The position numbers and the translations under genes are program-made. Below the pieces are notes generated by a model. That model was not told where the DNA came from, did not search any database, and saw only the letters and a list, made by a program, of their open reading frames with translations. Positions 9,450 to 18,112 of a DNA stretch of 64,000 bases are shown here, in pieces. How positions within the stretch are numbered: the first letter of the stretch is position 1; every line of letters begins with the position of its first letter. Location: contig NZ_BONE01000033.1 of assembly GCF_016862555.1 (NCBI RefSeq), positions 26,821 through 90,820 of the forward strand, written 5' to 3'. Origin of the DNA: Asanoa siamensis. GTDB lineage: Bacteria; Actinomycetota; Actinomycetes; Mycobacteriales; Micromonosporaceae.

Positions 9450-10535
9450 TCAGCCGGCCGGCCATCCTGCCGCGTCCGCGGGATAGGCGCGGGTTTCCGT
9501 CGCCTTGACCGCGGCCCAGACGTGGCGGCCGAGGGTGAGGTCGAGCTGCGCGGCGGCGGCGGGGGTGATGTCGGCGGCCGCGGCGATCGGGCCGTCGAGT
9601 TGGAGTCGAAGGTTGTCGCCGTGGCGCTGGATGGCCGCGATCGTGGCCGGCCAGGTGTTGCGCGGGCTGCCGGTCGGCCGTTCAATGTGGACGGCCACGG
9701 CGACCGGGGGGAACGCGACGAACGCCTCGCCGTCGACGGAGTCGGTGGTCATCAGCGTCAGGTCACCCGCGATGTCGACCCTGCCGCCCACGGCCCGGCC
9801 CCGGTAGAGGTTGAGTCCGACGAGGCGGGCGACGTAGTCCGTACGCGGTTGGGCGGTGATCTCGGCGGCGTCGCCCTCCTGGACGACCCGGCCGCCTTCG
9901 AGGATGACGAGCCGGTCGGCGAGGACCAGCGCGTCGAGCGGGTCGTGCGTGACCAGCAGTGTCGCGCCTGGATGCGCGGCGAGGTGGCGGTGCAGTTCGG
10001 CGCGGGTGTCCAGGCGGGTACGGGCGTCGAGCGCCGCGAGTGGCTCGTCGAGGAGCAGCAGTTCGGGCTCGACGGCGAGGGCACGGGCGAGTGCGACGCG
10101 CTGTGCCTGGCCGCCGGATAGCTGCCGCGGCTTGCGGCGCGCGTGGTCACCGAGCCCCACCCGGTCCAGCCACGCCGCGGCGACCGTATGCGCTTCCTTG
10201 CGGCCTGTGCCGTGACTGCGCGGGCCGAAGGCCACGTTCTCGAGCGCGGTCAGGTGCGGGAACAGCAGATAGTCCTGGAAGACCACGCCGATCGGCCGGT
10301 GCTCGGCGGGCACCCAGCGCCGGGCCCGGGCGTCGTCGAGTTCGCGGTCGCGCAGCCGGATGTGCCCGTCGGTCAACGGTACGAGACCCGCCAGCGCGCG
10401 CAGCGCCGTGGTCTTCCCGGCGCCGTTGGGACCGAGCAGCGCGACGACTTCGCCGGGGTCGATGCGCAGGTCGATGTCGAGGCGGAAGGCGCCGCGGTCG
10501 ACGACGATGCGGCTGTCGACGAGTGGGCCGGTCAT
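9450..10535 (-). CDS. modC: Molybdate ABC transporter ATP-binding protein
   Basis: ATPase of 361 residues energising molybdate uptake. Walker A GPNGAGKTTALRALAG, signature LSGGQAQRVALARAL, Walker B LLLLDEPLAALD and switch histidine LLVTHDPLDAL are all intact. The last 70 or so residues (AAAQLDLTLGRHVWAAVKATET) form the molybdate-binding TOBE domain found in ModC. ATG at 10535 overlaps the modB stop by 4 nt. The gene order read on the minus strand is modA-modB-modC. Confidence 0.93.
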   Translation of the reverse strand: MTGPLVDSRIVVDRGAFRLDIDLRIDPGEVVALLGPNGAGKTTALRALAGLVPLTDGHIRLRDRELDDARARRWVPAEHRPIGVVFQDYLLFPHLTALENVAFGPRSHGTGRKEAHTVAAAWLDRVGLGDHARRKPRQLSGGQAQRVALARALAVEPELLLLDEPLAALDARTRLDTRAELHRHLAAHPGATLLVTHDPLDALVLADRLVILEGGRVVQEGDAAEITAQPRTDYVARLVGLNLYRGRAVGGRVDIAGDLTLMTTDSVDGEAFVAFPPVAVAVHIERPTGSPRNTWPATIAAIQRHGDNLRLQLDGPIAAAADITPAAAAQLDLTLGRHVWAAVKATETRAYPADAAGWPAG

Positions 10536-11362
10536 GGAGCCGTGATCCAGCGATCGCGCAGGCCGGCGAGGATGACCACCGACACCACCAGCAGGATGAG
10601 GCTCAGCACGATCGCGCCGTCGAGGTCCTGTTCGAGGGTGAGGTAGACGGCCAGCGGCATCGTCTGCGTCCTGCCCGGGAAGTTGCCCGCGAAGGTGATG
10701 GTCGCGCCGAACTCGCCGAGCGCGCGGGCCCAGCACAGCACGGCGCCGGCAGCGATCCCGGGCGCGACGAGCGGGAGGGTGACACGCCGGAAGGTGGTCC
10801 ACCGCCCGGCGCCGAGCGTCGCGGCCGCCTCCTCGAAGCGGGTGTCGGCGCCCCGCAACGCGCCTTCGACGGCGATGACGAGGAACGGCATGGCGACGAA
10901 CGCCTCGGCCAGGACGACGCCCTTGGTGGTGAACGCGAACGTCAGCCCGAACGCCTGGTCGAGCCATTCGCCGAGCAGCCCGCGGCGGCCGAACACCAGC
11001 AGCAGCGCGAGACCGCCGACGACGGGCGGCAGCACCAGCGGCACGGTCACCAGCGCACGGACCAGGCGGCGGCCGGGAAACTCGACGCGCGCCAGCAACC
11101 AGGCCAGTGGGACGCCCAGCACGAGGCAGAGGATCGTCGCGAGCGTCGACGTCTCCAGCGACAGCCGCAGCGCGGTGAGGACCTGCGGGTCGGTCAGGCG
11201 CTGCGGCAGCGTCGCCCACGGCGCCCGGATCAGCAGCCCCGCCAGCGGAAGCACGAGGAAGGCCAGGGCGAGGATCGCCGGGAGGACCAGGACCACGGGG
11301 GTACGGCCGACGCGCCGCCGGAACCGGGGTTTCCTGGCGCCGGCGGCGTCTGTGGTGGTCAC
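10532..11362 (-). CDS. modB: Molybdate ABC transporter permease
   Basis: Membrane subunit of 276 residues with about six helices. The conserved cytoplasmic loop GEFGATITFAGNFPGRTQTMPLAVY is the characteristic ModB EAA-type motif contacting the ATPase. The likely start is GTG at 11362, whose first base is the last base of the modA stop (TAGTG), so translation is tightly coupled. An alternative upstream extension is only shadow sequence of modA. Confidence 0.92.
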   Translation of the reverse strand: MTTTDAAGARKPRFRRRVGRTPVVLVLPAILALAFLVLPLAGLLIRAPWATLPQRLTDPQVLTALRLSLETSTLATILCLVLGVPLAWLLARVEFPGRRLVRALVTVPLVLPPVVGGLALLLVFGRRGLLGEWLDQAFGLTFAFTTKGVVLAEAFVAMPFLVIAVEGALRGADTRFEEAAATLGAGRWTTFRRVTLPLVAPGIAAGAVLCWARALGEFGATITFAGNFPGRTQTMPLAVYLTLEQDLDGAIVLSLILLVVSVVILAGLRDRWITAP

Positions 11363-12162
11363 TACGGGGCCTGGAAGCCGGCGTCCGTCAGGACCTTCTC
11401 CCCGGGGTCGGAGGTCACGTAGTCGACGAACGCCTGGCCGCCCGCCTTGTTGGGGGCGTCCTTCAGCACGACGATCGGGTAGTCGTTGACGGCCTGGGCC
11501 GACTCGGGGAAGTCGACCGCGTCGACGCTGCTCGCGGCGGCCTTGGCGTCGGTGCGGTAGACCAGGGCGGCGTCGACCTCGCCGAGGGTCACCTTGGACA
11601 GGGCGGCCTTGACGTCCTGCTCCTGGGTCACCGGCGTGACGTTCGCGCCGGAGGCGGCCAGCGCCTTCTTGGCCGCGGCGCCGCACGGCACCTGCGCGGC
11701 GCAGAGCGCCACCTTGACGTCGGACTTGCTCAGGTCGGGCAGCCCCTGGATGCCCTTCGGGTTGCCCTTGGCGACGGCGATGACCAACTGGTTCTTGGCG
11801 AAGATCGTCGGCTGCCCCTCCGCGTTGCCGGCGTCGGTGACGGTCTTCATGTTGGCCGGCGCCGCCGAGGCGAAGACGTCAGCCGGGGCGCCCTGGTTGA
11901 TCTGCGTCGCGAGCGCCGACGATCCGGCGAAGTTGACGATCACCTTGGTGCCGGGGTTGGCGGCCTCGAAGTCCTTGCCGATCTGGGTGAACGCCTCCGT
12001 CAGCGACGCCGCGGCGAAGACGGTGATGTCGCCGGTGCCCGCCGGTGCGCCGACGGTGCCGCTCGACTCGTCGCCGCTGCCGCAGGCGCCAAGGGCCAGC
12101 AGGGCGGTCGCCGCCAGGCCGGCCACCACCCCGCGTATCGAACGTGTGATCACGCTTGTCAC
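11362..12162 (-). CDS. modA: Molybdate-binding lipoprotein
   Basis: Extracellular substrate-binding protein of 266 residues. A lipoprotein signal peptide ends LLALGAC with the lipidated cysteine at about residue 27. The mature protein begins with ITVFAAASLTEAF and continues NFAGSSALATQINQGAPADVFASA, the standard ModA ligand-binding sequence. It captures molybdate (or tungstate) and hands it to ModBC. First gene of the operon; the 224-bp divergent region to kup carries the promoter. Confidence 0.94.
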   Translation of the reverse strand: MTSVITRSIRGVVAGLAATALLALGACGSGDESSGTVGAPAGTGDITVFAAASLTEAFTQIGKDFEAANPGTKVIVNFAGSSALATQINQGAPADVFASAAPANMKTVTDAGNAEGQPTIFAKNQLVIAVAKGNPKGIQGLPDLSKSDVKVALCAAQVPCGAAAKKALAASGANVTPVTQEQDVKAALSKVTLGEVDAALVYRTDAKAAASSVDAVDFPESAQAVNDYPIVVLKDAPNKAGGQAFVDYVTSDPGEKVLTDAGFQAP

Positions 12163-12221
12163 AGCACAACGCTAGCAGTCGCATCTGCCGCGCGAAACGG
12201 CTATCGGGGCTCGCTTTCGCG

Positions 12222-12246
12222 GCGAACGTAGCCTTCGATAGTTCGC
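12222..12246. promoter_or_regulatory. Inverted repeat in the modA/kup divergent region
   Basis: GCGAAC (12222-12227), 13-nt spacer, GTTCGC (12241-12246). It lies 60 bp upstream of the modA start and about 140 bp upstream of kup. It could be an operator for modABC, though it does not look like an Escherichia coli ModE site. I looked for a c-di-AMP (ydaO) riboswitch before kup and did not find its conserved blocks. Confidence 0.3.
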
Positions 12247-12386
12247 AGTTGCGCGCGTAACAGCGACCAACGAGGCCCGCGCGACCGGCGAATCAAACGA
12301 GTAGATCTTGACGTTTTCTTGACGGGTGTGGCCGGGTCGGGCCGGCAGGATGGACGCCGGTGGCGCGACGTCGAGAGGGCCGATCG

Positions 12387-14315
12387 GTGCACATGGAGTC
12401 TTCGCCGGCGGCAGCGCCCGGTGGTCGCGACGTCGTGCGGGCGGCCGTGGTGGTCGGCGCGCTCGGTGTCGTGTTCGGTGACATCGGGACCAGCCCGATC
12501 TACACGATCCAGACCGTCTTCAACCCCGCCGACCCGCACCCGGTGCCGGTCAGCAGCGGCAACGTGTACGGCGTCGTGTCGCTGGTGTTCTGGTCCGTGA
12601 TGCTCATCGTCACCTTGACCTATGTCTCGCTCGTGATGCGGGTCAGCAACCAGGGGCAGGGCGGCATCATGGCCCTGATCACCCTGCTGCGCCGGGTGAC
12701 CGGCCGGCGGCGGGGCAGTGCGCTGGTGCTGGCCGGGCTCGGGGTGTTCGGCGCCGCCCTGTTCTTCGGCGACAGCATGATCACGCCGGCGATCTCGGTG
12801 CTGTCCTCGATCGAGGGCCTCAAGGTGGTGCAGCCCAGCCTCGCGGACGCCGTCGTGCCGATCACCGCCGTGATCATCGTGCTGCTCTTCCTCGTCCAGC
12901 GGCTGGGCACGGCCGCGGTCGGCCGGTTCTTCGGCCCGGTGATGATCGCCTGGTTCCTGGCGATCGGCGCCTGCGGTGTCGGCGGGATCGTCGAGAACCC
13001 GGGCATTCTTCGCGCGCTGTCCCCGTCGTACGCGATCACGTTTCTGACCGGGCATTTCCACATCGCGTTCTACGCCCTCGCGGCGATCGTGCTCGCGGTC
13101 ACCGGCGCCGAGGCGCTGTATGCCGACATGGGGCACTTCGGCCGGCGGGCGATCACCCGCGGCTGGCTGCTGCTGGTGCTGCCGTCCTGCACGCTCAGCT
13201 ACTTCGGCCAAGGCGCGTTGATCCTTAAGGACCAGAGCAACATCAGCAGCCCGTTCTTCCTGCTGACTCCCGACTGGGCCCGGTTGCCGATGGTCGTGCT
13301 CGCGACCGCCGCGACCGTCATCGCCTCGCAGGCCGTCATCACCGGCGCCTTCTCGGTGGCGAGCCAGGCGGCCCAGCTGGGCTACCTGCCCCGGGTCCGG
13401 ATCGCGCACACGTCGGCGTCGACGATCGGCCAGATCTACGTGCCGTGGATCAACTGGTTGCTGATGGTCGCGGTGCTGACGCTCGTCTTCGCGTTCCGCA
13501 GCTCCGCCGCTCTGGCGTACGCCTTCGGCATGGCGGTCGTCGCGACCATCACGATCACGACCCTGGTCTTCTTCTATCTCGCCCACGTCCGCTTCAGGAC
13601 TCCACTATGGATCACGATCGTCGGCGCGGGCTTCCTGTTGGCGATGGACCTGTTGTTCCTCGGGGCCAACCTGACCAAGCTGTTGCACGGCGCGTGGCTG
13701 CCGTTGCTGATCGCCGTGGTCGCGTTCGCGGTGATGACGACCTGGCAGCGCGGGCGGCAGGTGGTCACGCGCGAACGCGCCGAGGCCGAGGGCCCGCTGC
13801 GGGAGTTCGTCGCCGACCTGCACGACCACGCCGGCACGTTCACGCGGGTGCCCGGCACGGCGGTGTTCCTCAATCGCGGCAAGGAGACGGCACCCTTGGC
13901 GTTGCGGGCCAACGTCGAGCACAACCACGTGCTGCACGAGCACGTGCTGATCCTGTCGATCGAGACGGAGACCGTGCCGTACGTGCCGGACAGCGCGCGG
14001 ATCGAGGTCGACGACCTCGGCTACGCGGAGGACGGGATCGTGCACGTCATCGCCCGGTACGGCTACATCGAGACGCCGAACGTCCTCGCCGCCCTGGCGC
14101 TGCTGCGACCGGACCGCACCGAGGGCACGGCCGCCCTCGAGGGTGCCTCGTACTTCCTGTCGAAGATCGAGCTGACCCGCGGCGACGCGCCCACGATGGC
14201 GGGCTGGCGGAAGCGGCTGTTCATCGCGACGTCGTACGTCACGGCCGACGCCGCCGAGTACTTCGGCCTGCCGCGCGAACGTACCGTCATCATGGGCTCC
14301 CGCATCGCGGTCTGA
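12387..14315 (+). CDS. kup: KUP-family potassium uptake protein
   Basis: Potassium/proton symporter, about 642 residues, with twelve predicted helices in the first 440 residues and a cytoplasmic C-terminal domain of about 200 residues. The signature VVFGDIGTSPIYT occurs at once after the first charged residues, and FFGDSMITPAISVLSSIEG and the SNQGQGGIMAL loop follow. Possible starts are GTG 12360, GTG 12387 and ATG 12393. GTG 12387 is preferred because GAGAGGG lies 7 nt upstream. Two TTGACG boxes at 12308 and 12319 are candidate -35 elements. The protein is full length. Confidence 0.93.
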   Translation: MHMESSPAAAPGGRDVVRAAVVVGALGVVFGDIGTSPIYTIQTVFNPADPHPVPVSSGNVYGVVSLVFWSVMLIVTLTYVSLVMRVSNQGQGGIMALITLLRRVTGRRRGSALVLAGLGVFGAALFFGDSMITPAISVLSSIEGLKVVQPSLADAVVPITAVIIVLLFLVQRLGTAAVGRFFGPVMIAWFLAIGACGVGGIVENPGILRALSPSYAITFLTGHFHIAFYALAAIVLAVTGAEALYADMGHFGRRAITRGWLLLVLPSCTLSYFGQGALILKDQSNISSPFFLLTPDWARLPMVVLATAATVIASQAVITGAFSVASQAAQLGYLPRVRIAHTSASTIGQIYVPWINWLLMVAVLTLVFAFRSSAALAYAFGMAVVATITITTLVFFYLAHVRFRTPLWITIVGAGFLLAMDLLFLGANLTKLLHGAWLPLLIAVVAFAVMTTWQRGRQVVTRERAEAEGPLREFVADLHDHAGTFTRVPGTAVFLNRGKETAPLALRANVEHNHVLHEHVLILSIETETVPYVPDSARIEVDDLGYAEDGIVHVIARYGYIETPNVLAALALLRPDRTEGTAALEGASYFLSKIELTRGDAPTMAGWRKRLFIATSYVTADAAEYFGLPRERTVIMGSRIAV

Positions 14316-14377
14316 GCACGGCTGGCCATCATCGAAAACTGGTTGCCCGTCGATCTCGCCTCGCTGATCCTGGCTCG

Positions 14378-15280
14378 GTGGACGTCAAAGACGCGGTGCG
14401 GGCCTGGCAGAGCGATGGCTTCGTGATCCTTCCCGGGTTTCTGCCCGCGGCCGAGTTGACCGCCGCCACCAAGGAACTGGACCTGCTGTTTCCCTCCGCC
14501 GACGGGTTCCATGACGGCACCGATCCGCGGCGGGGGCGTTTCGTCGGCGACGAGTTCGCCGGGATCGACACCTTTCCGTTCGCCAGCACGGAGATCAGCC
14601 TCCTGGCCGTGAACGATCGCATCCTGGGGTTGGCCGCAGCCCTGCTGCAGGACGACGACGTTCACCTCTACGGGGCGGAGGCCTGGGCGAAATACACCGG
14701 CGCCTGCGACTACGACCAGGACCTCCACCGCGACTACCTCGGCCACACCATTCTCGTGCCCAGCACCACACCCGGGTGCCAGCAGGTCGAGATGTTCGTG
14801 TTCCTCAACGACGTGTTCGAGGATCTCGGGCCGCCGCATCTTGTCTCCCGCGCGCACACCGCCCACCTGCCCGCCGTGCCCAACTGGTTGCTCCGCCCCG
14901 GGCACGAGGGCGCCGGCCGCTTCGTGGGGCGCGCCGACCCGGCGCTCTACGACGCCGAAGTGTCCGGAGCCGGGCCCGCGGGCACCGTCATCGCCTTCGA
15001 GGCCGGGACCTTCCATCGCGGCACGCAGTTGCGCGCACCGGGCGGCGCCCGCTACAGCATGCATCTGAGCTTCCGGCCATCGAGCCTCCACTGGGGACAC
15101 CGGGTCGGGTGGGCGATGAAGAGCTACTCCGACGAGTGGGCCGAGTTCGTCCACCGCGCCACCCCGCGTCAGCTCCAGTCGCTCGGCTTCCCGCCGCCCG
15201 GACATCCTTACTGGACGCCCGAAACCCTGGCGGGCATGGCCCTGCGCTATCCGAAACTCGACCTCGAGCCCTGGCGCTGA
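14378..15280 (+). CDS. Phytanoyl-CoA dioxygenase family protein
   Basis: Fe(II)/2-oxoglutarate-dependent oxygenase of 300 residues. The metal triad is visible as HRD in DQDLHRDYLGHT (His and Asp) and the distal His in AGTFHRGTQL, with the 2-oxoglutarate-binding Arg shortly after (APGGARYSMHLSFRP). The N-terminus (WQSDGFVILPGFLPAAEL) is typical of PhyH proteins. GTG at 14378 gives that normal start. Such enzymes hydroxylate lipids or secondary metabolites; no pathway genes flank it, so the substrate is unknown. It follows kup by 62 bp and could share its transcript. Confidence 0.85.
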   Translation: MDVKDAVRAWQSDGFVILPGFLPAAELTAATKELDLLFPSADGFHDGTDPRRGRFVGDEFAGIDTFPFASTEISLLAVNDRILGLAAALLQDDDVHLYGAEAWAKYTGACDYDQDLHRDYLGHTILVPSTTPGCQQVEMFVFLNDVFEDLGPPHLVSRAHTAHLPAVPNWLLRPGHEGAGRFVGRADPALYDAEVSGAGPAGTVIAFEAGTFHRGTQLRAPGGARYSMHLSFRPSSLHWGHRVGWAMKSYSDEWAEFVHRATPRQLQSLGFPPPGHPYWTPETLAGMALRYPKLDLEPWR

Positions 15281-15283
15281 GAC

Positions 15284-16747
15284 TCAGTCCCCGAGCGCCG
15301 GTTCGAGGTTCGTCACCGGCACCTCCTCCCGCCGCGGCGCCGGGGCGTGCCGCCCGTCGGTTCGGCGCAGGCCGAACAGCGCTACGGCGGCCGCGCCCAG
15401 CATGACGAACGTACCGATCAGATAGCCCCGGTCGAAGCCCTTGACCAAGGCTTCGTTCGCGCCGGCGCCCCGGCCGACGAGATCACTGGTGTACGCCGCG
15501 GCGATCGAGCTGATGATCGCGACCCCGATGGCGCTGCCGAGTTGCTGCGACGTGTTGATGAGGCCGGACGCGAGGCCGCTCTCCCCCGGCTGCACGCCGA
15601 CCGACGCGGTCAGGAACATGGCCGCCCAGGCCAGGCCGGCGCCGATCGCGGTCAGGAGCATGCCCGGCAGGACACCGGCCGCGTACGAGCTGTTCGCGTC
15701 ACTGAAGCTCAGCGCGAACAGGCCGCCGGCCAGGATGACCAGGCCGGGCAGCAGGGTCGCCTTCGGACCCGCCTTGGCGATGATGCGCTGCGCGAACCTG
15801 CTGGCCACGAACATCGCGACCGGCCATGGCACGTACGCCAGGCCGTTCTGGATGGGGCTGAAGCCCTTGACGTCGGCCAGATACAGGGTCGGGAAGAACA
15901 TCATGACGAACATCCCCGCCCGCATCAGGAACATCGTGGTGTTCGTGACCGCCAGCGCCCGGTGGCGGAAGATGCCCAGCCGGACGAGCGGGTGCCGGGA
16001 CCGGGCCTCGATCACGAAGAACAGCGCGATGAGCGCGGCGGCTCCGGCGATGATCCACCACACCTTCGCGGAACCCCAGCCCCAGTCGGCGGCATTCACG
16101 ATGCCGTACACGAGAAGCAGTAGCCCGGCGGTGATGGTGACCGCACCCGGCAGGTCGATCCGGTTCCTCTCCCCCGCGACCCGGTGGCGGCTGTTCGGGA
16201 TGACGCGCAGGGCGCCGATGACGGCGATCGCCGCGATCGGCACGTTGACCAGGAAGATGGCCCGCCAGCTCAGCCACTCGGTGAGGACGCCGCCGGCCAG
16301 CATGCCGGACGCGCTGCCGGACGCCGTGACCGCGCTGAAGACGCCGAGCGCCTTGGCCCGGTCGGCGACGCCCTCGAAGGTGACGATGATGATCGACAGG
16401 ACGGCCGGCGAGGTGAGCGCGCCGCCCAGGCCCTGCACCGCGCGACCGACGATCAGCGTCTCCGGGTTCTGCGCCAGCCCGTTGACCAACGACGACACAC
16501 CGAACAGCGCCAGGCCGATGACGAACATGCGCTGCCGGCCGATCAGGTCACCGGCCCGACCGCCGAACAGCAGGAAGCCGCCGAACAACAGGACGTAGAC
16601 GTTGATGACCCACTGCAGTTGGCCCTGACTCTCGAAGCCCAGGCTCGTGGAGATGGACGGCAGGGACACCGTCACGATGGTCGCGTCGAGCACGACCATG
16701 AACTGTCCGATCAGGACGATCCAGAGGATCGCCTTGGAGTTCTTCAC
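15284..16747 (-). CDS. MFS multidrug exporter, DHA2 (EmrB/QacA) type
   Basis: Fourteen-helix major facilitator of 487 residues. It starts with IVLIGQFMVVLDATIVTVSLPSI (motif D1 of the drug:H+ antiporter-2 group) and has the loop motif GGRAGDLIGRQRMFVIG and motif C-like sequence in helix 5 (SAVTASGSASGMLAGGVLTE). Exports toxic compounds by proton exchange. It lies 18 bp downstream of the FrnE/DsbA-like pseudogene on the same strand and was probably co-transcribed with it under HxlR control. Confidence 0.92.
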   Translation of the reverse strand: MKNSKAILWIVLIGQFMVVLDATIVTVSLPSISTSLGFESQGQLQWVINVYVLLFGGFLLFGGRAGDLIGRQRMFVIGLALFGVSSLVNGLAQNPETLIVGRAVQGLGGALTSPAVLSIIIVTFEGVADRAKALGVFSAVTASGSASGMLAGGVLTEWLSWRAIFLVNVPIAAIAVIGALRVIPNSRHRVAGERNRIDLPGAVTITAGLLLLVYGIVNAADWGWGSAKVWWIIAGAAALIALFFVIEARSRHPLVRLGIFRHRALAVTNTTMFLMRAGMFVMMFFPTLYLADVKGFSPIQNGLAYVPWPVAMFVASRFAQRIIAKAGPKATLLPGLVILAGGLFALSFSDANSSYAAGVLPGMLLTAIGAGLAWAAMFLTASVGVQPGESGLASGLINTSQQLGSAIGVAIISSIAAAYTSDLVGRGAGANEALVKGFDRGYLIGTFVMLGAAAVALFGLRRTDGRHAPAPRREEVPVTNLEPALGD

Positions 16748-16765
16748 TGTTCCCCCGTGCAGGAG

Positions 16766-17482
16766 CTACGGCCGCGGGGCGCGGCGGTCGGTGGTGCAGG
16801 TCTCGGCGCAGACGTCCGCGTCGGGCGCGCCGGCGAGCGTGACCCGCGGGGACTCGTCCCAGGCCTGGGTGATGACGCGCAGGTAGGTGTCGATCTCCTG
16901 GGCGCCGGACAGGCCGTAGCGTTCGTCGACGACGGTGAACGGGACGCCGCGCGCCCCGAGCCGCAGCGCCGTCTGATGGTCCGCCCGCACCCGGTCGCGG
17001 TAGCGCCGGTCGGTGAGCGCCACACGCACCTCGCCGGCGTCGAAGCCGAGATCCGTGGCGAACGCGACGACGGCGTCGAGGCTGAACAGCGTCCGGCCCT
17101 TTCCGAAGTGGTCGCGGTACGCGCGGCGCCAGGCCTCGGTGTTGCCCCCGTGCTCGGCGGCGAAGGCGAGGAACTCGTGGATCAGCTCGGTGTTGCCCAT
17201 GTCACGGTCCATGACCTCGTAGGGCTGCAGGCCGTCGCGCCAGGCCAGCCGCTCGATCGGCCGGATGTAGTCCTCGGCGGCTTGGCCGACCTTTCCCACC
17301 CGGCGCAGCACCTCGCGCTGGGAGATGCCGTCGCCGGTGGGCAGGTCCGGTGCCATCACGAACGACCGGTGCACCACCTCGACCCGGTCCCGGTGGTCGA
17401 ACCGCGCCAACGCCTCGTCGAGCCGGTAGTTCGCGAGCCCGCACTAGGGGCACACGATGTCCGACCAGATCTCGATCCTCAT
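16766..17482 (-). pseudogene. FrnE/DsbA-family oxidoreductase interrupted by TAG in its active site
   Basis: Read from ATG 17482 (GGAG 6 nt upstream), the product begins MRIEIWSDIVCP, hits TAG at 17446-17444, then continues in the same frame with CGLANYRLDEALARFDHRDR to the normal end at 16766. The stop falls exactly where the Trp of the family's CPWC redox motif should be, so a single G-to-A change (TGG to TAG) explains it. The remainder is an intact thioredoxin-fold protein of the expected length (about 238 residues), including the cis-proline region GARGVPFTVVDERYGLSGAQ. Re-initiation would have to use TTG 17410 and would lack the CxxC. Either a recent nonsense mutation or a sequence error. 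Neighbours: HxlR regulator divergent, MFS exporter downstream. Confidence 0.88.
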
Positions 17483-17497
17483 TCGCATCTCCAACAC

Positions 17498-17514
17498 TTA
17501 CGACTTGTGCGTAA
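17498..17514. promoter_or_regulatory. Candidate HxlR operator 1
   Basis: TTACG (17498-17502), ACTTGTG, CGTAA (17510-17514): a perfect 5-7-5 inverted repeat directly upstream of the FrnE-like gene's ribosome-binding site. Spaced dyads of this general form are typical for HxlR-family dimers. Expected to repress the FrnE/MFS transcript. Confidence 0.5.
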
Positions 17515-17543
17515 CCACATCGTGCGTCAGGATCAAAGGGCTT

Positions 17544-17560
17544 ACAAAAGGCACTTTTGT
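17544..17560. promoter_or_regulatory. Perfect palindrome just upstream of hxlR-type gene
   Basis: ACAAAAG (17544-17550), GCA, CTTTTGT (17554-17560) is a perfect 7-3-7 dyad in an unusually AT-rich patch 27 bp before the HxlR gene start. It is either a second operator for autoregulation or a hairpin in the 5' UTR. Confidence 0.5.
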
Positions 17561-17586
17561 GTTCGTACGAGGAAGAGGTGGCGCCC

Positions 17587-17997
17587 GTGCCAACCGCGGC
17601 GGACTTTCGTGCGGCCGGACTCCGGCTTCCCGGGCCCTGCGAGGAATGGGCCGACGACGCGGGGTTCATCCGGGGGGTCGTCGATCGCGTCGGCGACAAG
17701 TGGACCGTTCTCGTGATCGGCACGCTCGGCGACGGGCCGCGCCGCTACACCGACCTCCAGCAGGCGATCCCCGGCATCTCCCAGCGCATGCTCACCCTGA
17801 CGCTCAAACACCTCACCCGCGACGGCCTCGTCGAGCGCACGGCCTATCCGGAGGTCCCACCCCGGGTCGAATACGCGCTGACCGGCCTCGGCCAGTCGCT
17901 ACTGAGCTCGGTCCTGGCGCTGGCCCGGTGGGCCTACGACCACCGCGACGACATCCGCACCCACCGCGCGACGTTCGACCGGACGAACACCGCCTGA
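17587..17997 (+). CDS. HxlR-family winged-helix transcriptional regulator
   Basis: About 136 residues. The single HxlR domain runs VDRVGDKWTVLVIGTLGDGPRRYTDLQQAIPGISQRMLTLTLKHLTRDGLV, with the usual beta-wing ERTAYPEVPPRVEYALTGLG. A cysteine in the N-terminal GPCEEWADD segment is in the position used by redox- or electrophile-sensing HxlR proteins. GTG 17587 is preferred since GAGGAAGAGG lies 8 nt upstream; GTG 17578 or TTG 17557 are alternatives. Likely represses the divergent FrnE/MFS genes in response to oxidants, quinones or aldehydes. Confidence 0.88.
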   Translation: MPTAADFRAAGLRLPGPCEEWADDAGFIRGVVDRVGDKWTVLVIGTLGDGPRRYTDLQQAIPGISQRMLTLTLKHLTRDGLVERTAYPEVPPRVEYALTGLGQSLLSSVLALARWAYDHRDDIRTHRATFDRTNTA

Positions 17998-18112
17998 AGC
18001 CCCGCTCCACGGTCGTCCGCATCGGAGGGCGACAGAACAGCTCCGTCGTACGCGGGCGGTTGTGTAGGCGTCGCTCGTGCGGGTAGCCCGTCCTGGGAGC
18101 GACGTGAGGAGC

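Noticed and set aside
12163..12386. c-di-AMP (ydaO) or M-box riboswitch before kup
   Set aside because: The conserved blocks of either motif are not visible; only a spaced dyad and possible -35 boxes were found.
17444..17446. Amber read-through or pyrrolysine insertion at the C-P-stop-C site
   Set aside because: No pyrrolysine system is expected in this kind of organism and a single TGG-to-TAG change or sequence error is much simpler; kept only as a check.
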